Positions 39,411 through 39,488 of a stretch of 39,488 bases of DNA are shown here, piece after piece (positions within the stretch are counted from its first letter, which is position 1; each line of letters starts with the position of its first letter). The translations under genes were made by a program, and so were the position numbers. The DNA is from an uncultured Prevotella sp. (lineage in GTDB: Bacteria; Bacteroidota; Bacteroidia; Bacteroidales; Bacteroidaceae), in assembly GCA_934272845.1 (NCBI GenBank), contig CAKQSF010000018.1, forward strand, positions 1-39,488. Reading direction: 5' to 3'. Below the pieces are notes generated by a model, which worked only from the letters and a program-made list of their open reading frames with translations, had not been told where the DNA came from and made no database searches.

Positions 39411-39447
39411 AAAAACCCCTCAGAAATCTTTCGACTTCTGAGGGGTT
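39411..39447 (-). terminator. rRNA operon terminator
   Basis: AACCCCTCAGAA (39414-39425) pairs with TTCTGAGGGGTT (39436-39447), followed on the minus strand by TTTTT. It sits 10 bases after the 5S rRNA end. Confidence 0.88.
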
Positions 39448-39456
39448 CGTTTGAAA

Positions 39457-39488
39457 GAAGGCGGCCTCCTACTCTCCCGCATTGCATT
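39457..39488 (-). rRNA. rrf: 5S ribosomal RNA, 3' end only
   Basis: The minus strand reads ATGCGGGAGAGTAGG, then AGGCCGCCTT: the conserved 3' part of a Bacteroidota 5S rRNA (GGGAGAGTAGG followed by the closing helix strand). The gene continues beyond the right edge, so an rRNA operon lies there in minus orientation. Confidence 0.85.

Overview
The window looks like chromosomal DNA of a gut or rumen Bacteroidota, most likely Prevotella or a close relative (Segatella/Xylanibacter). The signs are sigma-ABfr type promoters (TTG, about 19 bp, TAnnTTTG) instead of E. coli type boxes, few Shine-Dalgarno sites, a reg_prop/Y_Y_Y/AraC sensor, several large secreted CAZymes with a short GiYI-nGKK C-terminal tail, and AT-rich spacers full of short tandem and inverted repeats. 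The right edge enters the 3' end of a 5S rRNA gene on the minus strand, so the window lies just downstream of an rRNA operon.

Layout. 1-1118: spacer without genes, with two tandem-repeat blocks and a strong plus-strand terminator. 1119-4759: a small Cys-rich lipoprotein, argH, an orphan PstS-like phosphate-binding lipoprotein, and a 41-codon leader ORF. 5178-10887: a divergent pair, a PL11-type rhamnogalacturonan lyase and a two-domain esterase (alpha/beta hydrolase plus SGNH). 11096-14822: uxuA and an SDR-type mannonate oxidoreductase (hexuronate catabolism) behind miaB. 14911-16212: histidine-type phosphatase of the MINPP/phytase kind. 16360-21866: a large propeller glycosidase-like protein and a GH27 enzyme, divergent from a shortened hybrid two-component regulator (22062-25031). 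25054-29654: a putative (alpha/alpha) barrel glycosidase and a fusion of a Cthe_2159-like pectin-binding beta-helix with an esterase. 29787-31109: ECF sigma factor, putative anti-sigma factor, Spy/CpxP-like protein. 31344-33010: PD-(D/E)XK family protein translationally coupled to an M15 peptidase. 33180-38912: a 7TM-AraC regulator, a 2TM protein, a GLUG-repeat surface protein with an exact in-frame 749-bp duplication, and a 55-aa peptide.

How it may work together. The secreted enzymes (lyase, esterases, GH27, propeller enzyme, barrel enzyme, pectin-binding esterase) suggest attack on acetylated, branched pectin such as rhamnogalacturonan. UxuA and the SDR feed uronic acids towards KDG. No SusC/SusD pair is present. 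The local sensor-regulator keeps its propeller, receiver and HTH but has lost the kinase ATPase domain and the phospho-acceptor histidine.

Most interesting signals: (1) the kinase-less hybrid regulator; (2) three direct repeats at 21-22 bp spacing just upstream of an apparently leaderless promoter lacking a -33 box, directly after a membrane-bound AraC gene; (3) three genes whose -7 box is followed by CANC-ATG, predicting leaderless mRNAs; (4) sense-oriented ACCA-rich repeats in leaders of four genes; (5) an interspersed palindromic repeat family. All functional assignments come from reading the sequence; no database search was run.
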